Below the pieces are notes generated by a model, which ran no database searches, had not been told where the DNA came from, and saw only the letters and a program-made list of their open reading frames with translations. Position numbers and translations under genes: made by a program. From NCBI GenBank assembly GCA_017617335.1, contig JAFZWK010000013.1, forward strand, positions 1 through 35,753: a DNA stretch of 35,753 nucleotides, read 5' to 3'. Numbering within the stretch: the first letter of the stretch is position 1; each line of letters starts with the position of its first letter. Below, in pieces: positions 8,175-16,540 of the stretch. This DNA comes from Bacteroidaceae bacterium. Lineage in GTDB: Bacteria > Bacteroidota > Bacteroidia > Bacteroidales > Bacteroidaceae.

Positions 8175-9725
8175 CTATCGTTTTTTCCCTTGAAGAGTAA
8201 TCAGGGGAATCATCATCTCTTCCATACTAATTCCACCATGCTGGAACGTGTCCTTGAAGTACTGCACGTAATAATTATAGTTGTTGGGATAAGCAAAGAA
8301 ATTATCGTTTGTGGCAAAAATATAGGTTGTACTCAAGTTGGGACTGGGTAATCCCACCCGATGAGGATCCTTTATCTCAAGCACCTCTTTCTGATTATAA
8401 GTAAGATTCTTGCCCAACTTATAGCGTAGGTTGGTATTGGTATTCCTGTCACCAACCACTTTGATAGGATTGTTGCATCGGATACTACCATGATCCGTCG
8501 TTAAAATTATCTTGTAATCACTCTGAGCAAGCACCTTGAACAAATCGGCCACAGCAGAATGACGGAACCAACTCAGAGTAATGCTCCTGTAGGCAGCCTC
8601 GTTACTTGCCAACTCACGAACCATTCGGCTCTCTGTACGGGCATGTGAAAGCATGTCGATGAAGTTCAATACCACCACATTCAAATCATATTTCAACAAG
8701 TTGGGCATCTGTTGCACAAATTTCTCTGCTGCCACAGAGTCATTTATCTTGTGATAAGTGAAAGTGTTCTTCCTCCGATAGCGTTCGAATTGAGTCTGGA
8801 TAAGAGGCGCTTCGTTAAGATTTTTGCCCTCCTCGGAATCCTCGTCTACCCACAGGTCAGGAAACATCTTGGCAATGATGTTAGGCATTAGACCACTAAA
8901 GATGGCATTCCTGGCATATTGGGTGGCTGTAGGCAAGATACTGCAATAAAGGTCCTCGTCGATGGTGAATTGATCAGCTATCTCATCGTAGATCATACGC
9001 CACTGGTCGTAGCGGAAGTTATCAATCACCAACAAGAATACCTTCTCTCCTTTATCCAAATGAGGGAAAATGTTGTGTTTGAAGATGTCAGGACTCATCA
9101 GGGGGCGATTTTCAGGATTGTCCATCCATTTCATATAATTCTTGCGGATAAACTTGGCAAATTCCGTATTGGCCTCTCCACGTTGCATAGTCAACATCTC
9201 TTTCATTGCGCTGTCTGTCTCAGAAAGTTGCAACTCCCAATATGTCAAGCTTTTATATACCTCTATCCATTGCTCAATGGTCAAGGAATCATTGATCTTC
9301 ATACCTATTTTCCCAAAAGCCTGCTGGTATGCGCTTTGGGCAACCTCTGTCACTATTTCCCGCTGATGGATGTTCTTCTTCAGGGTCAACAGGATTTGAG
9401 TAGGATTCACGGGCTTTATCAGATAGTCTGCTATCTTGCTACCTATTGCCTGATCCATGATATTCTCCTCTTCGCTCTTGGTTACCATAACCACTGGAGT
9501 ACTGGGACTCACCTCCTTAATCCTGCTCAAGGTTTCCAAGCCACTTAATCCAGGCATGTTCTCGTCCAAGAGAATAAGGTCATAAGCTACTTCGCCACAA
9601 CGTTCCACAGCATCATAACCATTCGTCACGGTATCCACCTCGTAACCTTTTTTCTCCAGATACATGACGTGAGCTTTCAGCAACTCTATCTCGTCATCAA
9701 TCCAAAGTAACTTATACGTTGACAT
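8175..9725 (-). CDS. porX: PorX-type response regulator with PglZ domain
   Basis: A 516-aa protein with an N-terminal receiver domain (about 1-120: acidic pair Asp10/Asp11, phosphoacceptor Asp54 in LLDENMPG, Lys in YLIKPV) and, instead of a DNA-binding domain, a C-terminal PglZ/alkaline-phosphatase-like domain. Metal-site motifs visible are LVIDNFRYDQ, PTATQYAR, LTTDHGS and FQHGG. In Porphyromonas and Flavobacterium, PorX with PorY controls the type IX secretion system, and the PglZ domain has phosphodiesterase activity on nucleotides. It lies 39 bases after the TPR lipoprotein gene, likely in one transcript. No histidine kinase is nearby. Confidence 0.93.
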   Translation of the reverse strand: MSTYKLLWIDDEIELLKAHVMYLEKKGYEVDTVTNGYDAVERCGEVAYDLILLDENMPGLSGLETLSRIKEVSPSTPVVMVTKSEEENIMDQAIGSKIADYLIKPVNPTQILLTLKKNIHQREIVTEVAQSAYQQAFGKIGMKINDSLTIEQWIEVYKSLTYWELQLSETDSAMKEMLTMQRGEANTEFAKFIRKNYMKWMDNPENRPLMSPDIFKHNIFPHLDKGEKVFLLVIDNFRYDQWRMIYDEIADQFTIDEDLYCSILPTATQYARNAIFSGLMPNIIAKMFPDLWVDEDSEEGKNLNEAPLIQTQFERYRRKNTFTYHKINDSVAAEKFVQQMPNLLKYDLNVVVLNFIDMLSHARTESRMVRELASNEAAYRSITLSWFRHSAVADLFKVLAQSDYKIILTTDHGSIRCNNPIKVVGDRNTNTNLRYKLGKNLTYNQKEVLEIKDPHRVGLPSPNLSTTYIFATNDNFFAYPNNYNYYVQYFKDTFQHGGISMEEMMIPLITLQGKKR

Positions 9726-9764
9726 AATTATCCTTATTAATAAAAAATTTATTAAATACTAATC

Positions 9765-12728
9765 CTAGAAACCGAAGGGGAAATCATCGTTGGTGCTACC
9801 AGTACCATCATCCTTGTTTTCGTCAGTCTCGTCTACCTCATCAGGGTCTTTGAATTCCAAGTCAGTCGGTTCGTCTATGTCCATTTTAGGAACAGTCAAC
9901 GGAGCAAACTTTTCTTCATAGAATTCCTTGTAATCATCGAAACTGAAATCAGTTCCCAGATGCTCTAAGTTCTCTTCAGAAATCAGTAGTGAGCGAATCC
10001 CCTCAAGCAAAGTGTTCATCTCCTTGTCGCCATACAATTGCTGCGCATAACTGTGGACTTCATCATAGGAAATGAATCCCTTGATAATCATCATGCTGAT
10101 ACCCTGAATCTCTTTTATCTCGATCTCGAAATTTCTTACCATATAATTGGTGAAGTTGTAGCGAGCCATCGCATAAAGCAATCTGTCCTCATCCAAACTG
10201 TTAACCGGATAGGCCAAGACAAAGGCAAAGTTACTGTAGCGGTCGTCCTTCATTTCATTAGAAACATCCGTACTGTCATTCGACTGGTTCGCGCGTCGAG
10301 CCCAAATGCTGCTGGCATCATATCGGTCATCCATCAGGATTCTGCCCTCCTCCAAACCTTTCACGATAGCATTGGCCAGTTCCGTCACCTTGTCTTTAGG
10401 ATACTTTTGAACGACTTCCTTCAGGGTGACCATGAAGGTATCACGTTGACCTGCATAAAGGTTTGCCATAGCACGGATAAACATCATCCTGGCTCGATGA
10501 ATCCCCTCTGGGAAGTTCTCTTTACTCCATTGGTAGTTGTTCTCCACCTGCGTATAATCTCCTGCCAGATAAGCCTTGTAGGACTCGCTGTAAACGCTGT
10601 CCTCCATGTGTTTACCATAGCGGGCGATGATCTCATAATTAGGATTACCCACCAAGATGGCATATCTGCTTTCCGGATAGGCAGAGAGCAGACTATCCTT
10701 ATATTCCTGCGCCTTTTCCTGATTGTCAATTCGACCGTAGAGAAGGAAAAGATGATAATAAATGTTATCTATATTATCATGCTCTGGAAAGTCATTCAGC
10801 AAGCGCAACATGGTCTGCTCAGCCAAGGGGAAATTCTCCAGCTGTTCCTGTTCCACGATTCCCGCATTGTAGAGACCGTCACTTAACGTCTTGTTGGACT
10901 GCTCCATTTGCTCCTCGGTAAATGGAATCTGCTTCAGGTAATACTCGCGGTGATGCGGATCATTTGCCAGCGAGTCCTTCTTGGCTTGCTCCTCATCGCT
11001 ATCCTCATCGCTATCTGCAATGCCGTACAATGCAGCATCATCCCCACCGCTTAATGAATCAGTTGGTTCTTCCGCTACAGCATTATCAGTTCCTGTGACT
11101 GCTGCCAAGCCCGACTTATTGCTTATTCGCCAGTTGTCCTCATTCTTTCGCTGTCCCCATCGTTTCTGGAAAGCATCTTTTCCACTGTTCACAGCACTCG
11201 TATTATAGAAATACCAGTCACCTTTGGGGCCTCCCAAATTGGAAGCACTTGCAGTCGAGGTATTGGTGCGGTTATTCTGGGTATTGGCATTCGTGGCCAT
11301 ACCATTGTTCCGATTCTGATTGATGCCTGTTCCGTTTCGCAAGGCAGCCTTCTCATCTTCCTTCTCCTGTTTCTTCAGAGCTTCTATCACGCGATCTATC
11401 GCAGCATTCAGCTCCTCCTCGTCCAACTGGGCTAAGACCTGGAGGCTATCCTGTAGTTTGATGGCACTCAAATGTGGCTCCAGATTCTTCAGGATTTTAC
11501 TCCGTCGTTCCGATTCCGCATATTCCTCGTGTTCCTTGTCCAGAATGCTTACACAAGCTTGATAGGTACGGGCTGCATCAATGTAATTCTCCATGTCCCA
11601 GTAGAGTTGACTCAAATGGAGCAACAGCACGGCCTTAGGGATTCCACTCTGTACGGCATCTTTCACGCCACGTTCCCATGCACCGATACAATGAGCCGTA
11701 TCTTGAGCGCTCAGATAGATGTTGCCGATAGCGTAATAGACCTGATCCAGATAGTTTTTGTTCTTGTCGCTTTTAGCCATACGTTTCAGACGCGAGATCA
11801 TCTGCTTGTATTTGCTTTTCGACATCACTTCTGTCTGCATGATACGGGCATTGAAAGCCAATTCATACGGAGGATTGGAGCGGATTACCTTGCTCCATGA
11901 CTTATAGGCTGACGTGTTGTCCTCCGTCTCGCGGTATAATTGTCCCAAGAGGAAGTTCAGGCGAGCCTTGTCCCATTTCTTCTTGGTATGCTTGATGGTA
12001 CTCGTCAGGTAAGGGATAGCTTCCTTGTATTGCTCAGTCTCTATCAGATAGGCAGCATACGAATTATCACGTTCACGCTCACCCTTTACAGACATGCTGT
12101 CACGATTCATCTTACGGAAAACATCTTCTGCATCGTAGGGCCATTCCAAAGCCACATAGCAACGAGCCAACCTGGCGCGGGCGATGCTGGTGATTTCTGG
12201 TTGCGTGCTATACAGACGCATGATGTAGTTGTAGGTGGAGGCTGCCTCAATGAACTCTCCCTTACGGAACTGGGCATCTCCCATCAGCAGCCAAGCATGG
12301 TACAGATAAGGGTTGAACTCCTTTCTGGCACGAAATTCCTTTTCCTTGGGAGAAGGTTTCTTGTTGCCTTTCAACTGAGGACGCTTCTTGATGCTATGCA
12401 CCTTGATGGCCTTCTCACACTTCTCGATGGCAGTTTCATAGTTCCCCTTTCCCAGATTCTGAGTTGCCCTGACGGAACTCACATACATGGGAAGCAACCG
12501 TGTATAGTCATCCTTATGGCCCTTGTTTTGAGCCTCCATTCCATCTTCGTAGGCAACCTGACCGTTGTACAAAGTGTTGAAACGGGCTGTGAGGGAATGG
12601 TAGAATCGGGTACCTGAAGTGTTCTTCTTGGTGGAACAGCCTGTAAACATGAAAATGAGCAACAACCCACACAGGCACATTACTCCCTTCATCTCGATAT
12701 TGCGTATCTTCTTGCTGTCCATACACAA
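9765..12728 (-). CDS. large TPR lipoprotein, PorW/SprE-like
   Basis: 987 aa. A charged head, a hydrophobic segment and FTGC give a lipobox with Cys31 (Cys19 if the Met13 start at 12692 is used, which gives a more usual signal length). Repeated TPR-like helix pairs run from about residue 60 to 430 (YLYHAWLLMGDAQFRKGEF, ARCYVALEWPYDAEDVF) and again from about 610. Between them is an Asn/Thr-rich spacer near 480-520 and an acidic stretch. The acidic C-terminus ends NDDFPFGF. Architecture and place before porX fit PorW/SprE, an outer-membrane lipoprotein needed for type IX secretion and gliding. Assignment rests on layout and recall, not alignment. Confidence 0.75.
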   Translation of the reverse strand: MCMDSKKIRNIEMKGVMCLCGLLLIFMFTGCSTKKNTSGTRFYHSLTARFNTLYNGQVAYEDGMEAQNKGHKDDYTRLLPMYVSSVRATQNLGKGNYETAIEKCEKAIKVHSIKKRPQLKGNKKPSPKEKEFRARKEFNPYLYHAWLLMGDAQFRKGEFIEAASTYNYIMRLYSTQPEITSIARARLARCYVALEWPYDAEDVFRKMNRDSMSVKGERERDNSYAAYLIETEQYKEAIPYLTSTIKHTKKKWDKARLNFLLGQLYRETEDNTSAYKSWSKVIRSNPPYELAFNARIMQTEVMSKSKYKQMISRLKRMAKSDKNKNYLDQVYYAIGNIYLSAQDTAHCIGAWERGVKDAVQSGIPKAVLLLHLSQLYWDMENYIDAARTYQACVSILDKEHEEYAESERRSKILKNLEPHLSAIKLQDSLQVLAQLDEEELNAAIDRVIEALKKQEKEDEKAALRNGTGINQNRNNGMATNANTQNNRTNTSTASASNLGGPKGDWYFYNTSAVNSGKDAFQKRWGQRKNEDNWRISNKSGLAAVTGTDNAVAEEPTDSLSGGDDAALYGIADSDEDSDEEQAKKDSLANDPHHREYYLKQIPFTEEQMEQSNKTLSDGLYNAGIVEQEQLENFPLAEQTMLRLLNDFPEHDNIDNIYYHLFLLYGRIDNQEKAQEYKDSLLSAYPESRYAILVGNPNYEIIARYGKHMEDSVYSESYKAYLAGDYTQVENNYQWSKENFPEGIHRARMMFIRAMANLYAGQRDTFMVTLKEVVQKYPKDKVTELANAIVKGLEEGRILMDDRYDASSIWARRANQSNDSTDVSNEMKDDRYSNFAFVLAYPVNSLDEDRLLYAMARYNFTNYMVRNFEIEIKEIQGISMMIIKGFISYDEVHSYAQQLYGDKEMNTLLEGIRSLLISEENLEHLGTDFSFDDYKEFYEEKFAPLTVPKMDIDEPTDLEFKDPDEVDETDENKDDGTGSTNDDFPFGF

Positions 12729-12774
12729 TTTATAACGTGAGTACGAGAAAAATATTGTATCGGCAGCGGTATTT

Positions 12775-12796
12775 CCTCAAATTTTTTAATTTGAGG
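12775..12796 (-). terminator. hairpin overlapping the stop of the 12786 gene
   Basis: CCTCAAATT, TTTT, AATTTGAGG form a perfect 9-bp stem that includes the leftward stop codon. No T-run follows, so it is a weak terminator or attenuator ahead of the TPR lipoprotein gene. Confidence 0.35.
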
Positions 12797-13256
12797 TGGC
12801 CAATGGGTGTGATTTGGCCGATTCCATCCTTCTCTCGCCCACAATCATAATCACCTCGTCCTTCATGTCATCGGGCAGGTTCACCTGTCGTAATTGCAGA
12901 CTTCTAACCCAGCCAGCCACCTCGTCGCTGCGCATCGTATACAACACGTCACGAAACTCATCGGTTTCCTCTGCCGAATACTCATGACTATCCCTGCCGC
13001 GAAACCGATCCAATTCCTCATCATCGTAGTATTCTATCTGTTTGCTGATAGCTGCCAGAAGGCTGTCCTTCTCACACACTTCATGTTGACCACAGCATTC
13101 CATATCGTAGGGATTCACGTCGGCAGGAATATCCTCCAGCCGGATCTCGCCTGAATCCAGCATCCGCTGGGTCTTGCGCACCTGGTACAAGTGACTCAAT
13201 CCAGTCACAAGTCCTAATGTCGCGATAGCAATCAATATGTAGACGAAGAACATCAT
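12786..13256 (-). CDS. membrane-anchored conserved protein with CC-x2-H-x2-C cluster
   Basis: 156 aa with one N-terminal hydrophobic segment (about 2-20, FVYILIAIATLGLVTGL) and a cytosolic tail. A compact cluster ECCGQHEVC at about 53-61 offers three Cys and one His and may bind a metal or cofactor. A long acidic helical part follows. I recall similar unnamed genes beside aroA in Bacteroidales, but know no function. It starts 6 bases after the aroA stop, so the two are surely co-transcribed. Confidence 0.8.
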   Translation of the reverse strand: MMFFVYILIAIATLGLVTGLSHLYQVRKTQRMLDSGEIRLEDIPADVNPYDMECCGQHEVCEKDSLLAAISKQIEYYDDEELDRFRGRDSHEYSAEETDEFRDVLYTMRSDEVAGWVRSLQLRQVNLPDDMKDEVIMIVGERRMESAKSHPLATSN

Positions 13257-13262
13257 CCCATG

Positions 13263-14534
13263 TTAAGATTTTTCAACAACAAATCCCATCGTCGCAAGGT
13301 CTTTCCAGAAATTGGGATAGGATTTGCTCACCACCTCAGGGTTGTTTACACGAATGGAGCCCAACTTCATGCAAGCCGGCACCAGAGACATCGCCATGCG
13401 ATGATCCTCATAAGTGTCGATGACAGTCTCTCTCACAGGAGCCGTTCGTTCACCATCCCAACGCAGGACACTTCCGTCTGATTCCTGTATCAGATAACCC
13501 AGTTTCCTCAGTTCCGTCTGAAGGGCCACAATGCGATCGGTTTCCTTTATCTTCAAGCTTTGCAAACCGCTGAAACAGAACGGAACACCCATCATCACGC
13601 AGGTCACGACAAGAGTCTGGGCCAAGTCTGGCTGGTTCACGAAGTCATACTCTAACCTCTCCACGGGCCTTCCCACCTTACGAATCCGTATGCCCTCCAC
13701 GCCACGTTCGTCCCTGCAGAACTCGGTTCCCACCCCCAGAAGCCTGAAGATATCACGGACAGCACTGTCGCCTTGCAGACTCCTCTCAAAAAGCCCTGGC
13801 AGTTCAATCTCGGCATCATCCCTTGGACTTAGAGCCACCATCTCATACCAATAGCTGCTGGCACTCCAGTCATTCTCCACCCAGTAGGGAACCCGACGAT
13901 ACCCCCCAGGAGACACCCTCAGTTCACGCTCCGAGTTCCACGTCACATCCGCTCCAAACTCGCGCATGATACTTAGCGTCATCTCAATGTAAGGGCGACT
14001 CACCATACTGCCCGTCAACGTAAGCCGAAGACCGCGTTTCAGGACAGGACCTATCATCAGCAAGGCGCTGATGTATTGGCTGCTGACATCCCCTGGGAGA
14101 GACACTTCGTCGGTAAATATTTTTTCAGAGCTTATTCCCTTTATCCTCAAGGGAGGGAAACCCTCGTTCTCCACATACTCCACCTTTGCGCCCAACGTCC
14201 TCAAAGCTTCCACCAAGATTCCTATCGGACGGTGCTTCATGCGCTCCGTACCTGTAAGGATGTGAGTCTCGCCGGAAACACTCAAGTAAGCCGAGAGGAA
14301 ACGCATGGCTGTACCTGCCGCCCCGATGTCCATCACCTCAGGATTCCTCGTCAGGGCCTCCATCATCACCCGCGTGTCATCGCAATCCGACACGTTACCC
14401 AGTCCTTCCGCCTGGAATCGCTTCCCCTGCTGGCTCAAGGCATAGATTATCAAGGCGCGATTGCTGATGCTCTTACTGGCTGGCAAATTCACCCTGCCAC
14501 GCAAATCCGAAACTGATTCTATCCTTATCTGCAT
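13263..14534 (-). CDS. aroA: 3-phosphoshikimate 1-carboxyvinyltransferase (EPSP synthase)
   Basis: This catalyses the sixth shikimate-pathway step, joining phosphoenolpyruvate to shikimate-3-phosphate. Visible motifs are LPASKSISNRA near residue 18 (catalytic Lys), GAAGTAMRFL (PEP loop), the SSQYISALLM block, and DYEDHRMAM-type TYEDHRMAMS near the C-terminus. The 423-aa length fits. The PEP loop has Phe where the E. coli enzyme has Pro101, a difference I associate with Bacteroidetes enzymes. The gene diverges from tRNA-Pro and leads a transcript that continues into the CC-x2-H-x2-C protein. Confidence 0.95.
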   Translation of the reverse strand: MQIRIESVSDLRGRVNLPASKSISNRALIIYALSQQGKRFQAEGLGNVSDCDDTRVMMEALTRNPEVMDIGAAGTAMRFLSAYLSVSGETHILTGTERMKHRPIGILVEALRTLGAKVEYVENEGFPPLRIKGISSEKIFTDEVSLPGDVSSQYISALLMIGPVLKRGLRLTLTGSMVSRPYIEMTLSIMREFGADVTWNSERELRVSPGGYRRVPYWVENDWSASSYWYEMVALSPRDDAEIELPGLFERSLQGDSAVRDIFRLLGVGTEFCRDERGVEGIRIRKVGRPVERLEYDFVNQPDLAQTLVVTCVMMGVPFCFSGLQSLKIKETDRIVALQTELRKLGYLIQESDGSVLRWDGERTAPVRETVIDTYEDHRMAMSLVPACMKLGSIRVNNPEVVSKSYPNFWKDLATMGFVVEKS

Positions 14535-14568
14535 GCCTAAAAATTGGCTTTTTACACTAATTTGACCA

Positions 14569-14599
14569 CAAAGTTACAAAAAAATTTGGAGGGAACAAA
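14569..14599 (-). promoter_or_regulatory. promoter of aroA
   Basis: On the minus strand TTTG (14599-14596) and TAACTTTG (14576-14569) are 19 bp apart, a full Bacteroidetes promoter. Its -33 box lies between the two boxes of the opposed tRNA-Pro promoter. Confidence 0.65.
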
Positions 14600-14616
14600 A
14601 ATTTCCCTTACCTTTG
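14585..14616 (+). promoter_or_regulatory. promoter of tRNA-Pro
   Basis: TTTG (14585-14588) and TACCTTTG (14609-14616) are 20 bp apart; transcription would begin around 14623, ten bases before the tRNA. Confidence 0.7.
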
Positions 14617-14632
14617 CACTCACAAAAAAGGA

Positions 14633-14705
14633 CGGGATGTAGCGCAGTTGGTAGCGCACACGTCTGGGGGGCGCGAGGTCGCAAGTTCGAGTCTTGTCAT
14701 CCCGA
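14633..14705 (+). tRNA. tRNA-Pro (anticodon GGG)
   Basis: The cloverleaf folds as acceptor CGGGATG/CATCCCG, D arm GCGC/GCGC, anticodon loop CTGGGGG (anticodon GGG), and T arm GCAAG-TTCGAGT-CTTGT, with discriminator A14705. CCA is not encoded. The anticodon stem CACGT/GCGCG has an A28-C42 mismatch and a T-G pair at its base near the loop. It is the apparent target of a former integrative element, whose integrase start follows 127 bases downstream. Confidence 0.93.
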
Positions 14706-14713
14706 CCTGAGAT

Positions 14714-14757
14714 AAAAGGCTAAGAATCAACAGATTTTTAAGCCTTTTTGTTTTTTT
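14714..14757 (+). terminator. terminator of tRNA-Pro
   Basis: AAAAGGCT (14714-14721) pairs with AGCCTTTT (14741-14748), followed by an almost unbroken T-run to 14757. Confidence 0.7.
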
Positions 14758-14792
14758 ATGTTTTTCTGAAACACTCTTTGGGTGACGTAGTA

Positions 14793-14823
14793 GTTGACTT
14801 CCAAAGTCAACCGAGAAGTCAAC
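14793..14823. repeat. three AAGTCAAC motifs before the integrase remnant
   Basis: GTTGACTT (14793-14800) is an inverted copy, and AAGTCAAC follows at 14804-14811 and 14816-14823. The set sits 8 bases before the ATG of the truncated recombinase. Short repeated motifs beside a tyrosine recombinase gene are candidate arm-type binding sites; the link is inference. Confidence 0.5.
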
Positions 14824-14831
14824 CAAGATTT

Positions 14832-14939
14832 ATGGAAGCAACGATTTCTGTAATTTGCAACAAGTTCAAAATTTTGAAGAATGGAGAATCTCCATTAATG
14901 GTGCTGCAGGAGTCAGCATGCGCACCTTCAGCCGCTGGC
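14832..14939 (+). pseudogene. tyrosine recombinase N-terminal remnant
   Basis: The first 24 codons (MEATISVICNKFKIL, then NGESPLMV) match the start of Bacteroidales site-specific tyrosine recombinases, whose arm-DNA-binding domain begins with this beta-strand pattern. After about 14900 the frame loses similarity and stops at 14939. An intact enzyme has roughly 400 residues, so nearly all, including the catalytic Arg/His/Tyr, is missing. The junction joins the tail of the HTH-like gene in another frame. Position behind a tRNA gene is the classical integration site of such elements. Confidence 0.65.
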
Positions 14940-15058
14940 TGAGTCAGAACACGCTTCTACTGGCTGAACTGGGAGTAATGCCCACCACGAAACTTATCCC
15001 TGCCCGAGCCGCCCATTGGATATGCGGGCAATATGGGATAGATGAGGGAGAACTGTAA
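14893..15058 (+). pseudogene. 3' part of a small HTH-like protein gene
   Basis: In the +1 frame relative to the recombinase, about 55 codons remain: AAGVSMRTFSRWLSQN resembles a MerR/excisionase-type recognition helix, followed by LLLAELGVMPTTKLIPARAA and WICGQYGIDEGEL. Small Bacteroidales mobile-islet proteins (DUF4248 and excisionase-like families) have this layout. An ATG at 14855 keeps the frame open, but its first dozen codons are recombinase DNA read out of frame, so I treat the reading frame as a fusion scar; it could still be translated. Confidence 0.5.
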
Positions 15059-15072
15059 TGGACACAGTAACT

Positions 15073-16299
15073 TTACGGTGCAAGGCATCTCTCATTTGTT
15101 CGTGAAGAACGATTCCCTATGATGAACTCGCAGATCTCGTCATAGAGAGCATGGTCCGCGGCTTCAGAAGACGTTGCCAGCTGAGTGAGGGCGTTTGAAC
15201 CAGAATAGAGTGCTATGGAGCCAACACCGTAAAGCCCTGCATCCTTGTATTCTTTCATGTAATGCCGTACCCTGTCCTGAAGGGCCGGCACATCGGCAGC
15301 AGTGAAAGTGAACTTGCCGAAGCTGTCCGGTCCCTTGACACCGGGGGCCATCTGGCCCGTAACGCTGGAATACTCGAATTCCAGCTCCATGCCCATGCCG
15401 TATTCCTTGATGGCTGCAATGGTCTTTGCAAAGGGGTGCGGCTCTCCAGGGACCTTGTAGTCCCAGTACCAGTTTGGCTGCATCCATGCCTGGTCAATGC
15501 CAATGTTTCTCCAGTATTTGTAACCAGGCCCCAAATGATAAGGTATCCAGTAAAGCCCCTGGCCTCCTGCATGGCAGTACTCTGAAAGTGCGGGTGCAAT
15601 CACGTCCCAGTTCTTGTACTTGCAGTTTACATCAATGTCCCAGGGAAGGTAAATTTCTTCTGAAGTGATGTAGAAGCCGGAAAGATCAAGATACTGAGGG
15701 GCAAGCTCTGCAAACATCTTCCTGGCGCTGTCAATATACCAGTAAAGCGCCGTGAGCCTGTCTTCCACGCGGACAAAATCAAGTCCGTCCCCCCAGTAAA
15801 CCGTAGGAGACTGCTTGTCTGAGAAACACTCGTACATGATGGCATCCGGAATGCCTATTATCACGCCGCGCCTTGATGGTGGGTTGCCTATCCTTGAAGC
15901 CACTGATGCACAGGCATTTTCAAGTTCCGAAACGCAACCTTCCGTGCTTAACCACAGATCCAGCTGGTACTGCCACTCCGTTCGGGTTGCGGATTTTCCT
16001 GGACCAAGCACAAAGGTGCGGTCATGAAGCCAGTCAGAGCCCTCAAGAAAGAGGAAACCTTCAAACAGCCACTGCTCTTTTCCGTCCGGAGCCTTCCAGC
16101 TCACGTGCGGGGCAAAGCGGGCGGCGTCCCATATATGCGGTTCCCTGTGCCAGTAGCCCACGAGGGTGATGTCTGAGAACCGGCGTGGTTCTTGGACGAG
16201 CCAAGCGTCTCCTTCGTCGCCGAGCGAAGGGTTCTTGTTTACGGGAGCGCAGGAGGTCAGCAACAGACCCATGACAATAACAGTTAAGAGCAGTTTCAT
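15073..16299 (-). CDS. DUF4855-family lipoprotein
   Basis: From the ATG at 16299 the product has 408 aa: signal MKLLLTVIVMGLLL, lipobox LTSC, then a long domain I recognise as DUF4855 (FVLGPGKSA, GVIIGIPDA, FYITSEEIY, GLYWIPYHL, MELEFE). The ORF extends 27 codons upstream, but these would place the signal peptide internally. The fold has TIM-barrel-like features and acidic residues at strand ends (TSEE, MELEFE), as in glycoside hydrolases, yet activity is not established. It is exported and probably held on the outer membrane. It lies in the decayed island between tRNA-Pro and the GH50-like gene and is GC-richer than flanking core genes, which suggests transfer. Confidence 0.75.
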   Translation of the reverse strand: MKLLLTVIVMGLLLTSCAPVNKNPSLGDEGDAWLVQEPRRFSDITLVGYWHREPHIWDAARFAPHVSWKAPDGKEQWLFEGFLFLEGSDWLHDRTFVLGPGKSATRTEWQYQLDLWLSTEGCVSELENACASVASRIGNPPSRRGVIIGIPDAIMYECFSDKQSPTVYWGDGLDFVRVEDRLTALYWYIDSARKMFAELAPQYLDLSGFYITSEEIYLPWDIDVNCKYKNWDVIAPALSEYCHAGGQGLYWIPYHLGPGYKYWRNIGIDQAWMQPNWYWDYKVPGEPHPFAKTIAAIKEYGMGMELEFEYSSVTGQMAPGVKGPDSFGKFTFTAADVPALQDRVRHYMKEYKDAGLYGVGSIALYSGSNALTQLATSSEAADHALYDEICEFIIGNRSSRTNERCLAP

Positions 16300-16540
16300 T
16301 TTCTGAGTTCTTTTTAACTTCTGAAGTTCCGATGCACTTTGGATTACTTTATTACCTAAAATCCGCAGATAATTTGTCAAGGGTCTAATTATGTTGCTGC
16401 AGTAGCCATAATCGTTTCGTTATTAATCCGCTGCAAAATTAAACAAATCATTTCAATAGACAAAACAAAACGCAGGAAATACAATTATGGCACAGAGCAA
16501 TTTCATCCCAAGCGCGATCCAGAATTCTGAGCTCGTGAAA
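16300..16540. other. upstream region of the DUF4855 gene
   Basis: This holds the leader of the leftward DUF4855 gene. I see no well-spaced TTTG/TAnnTTTG pair for it and no convincing gene. A 42-codon frame begins at the ATG at 16487 and reads into the TTTGTC repeats; it matches nothing I know. Confidence 0.4.

Noticed and set aside
10038-10886. 282-codon frame on the plus strand
   Set aside because: Antisense shadow of the TPR lipoprotein gene.
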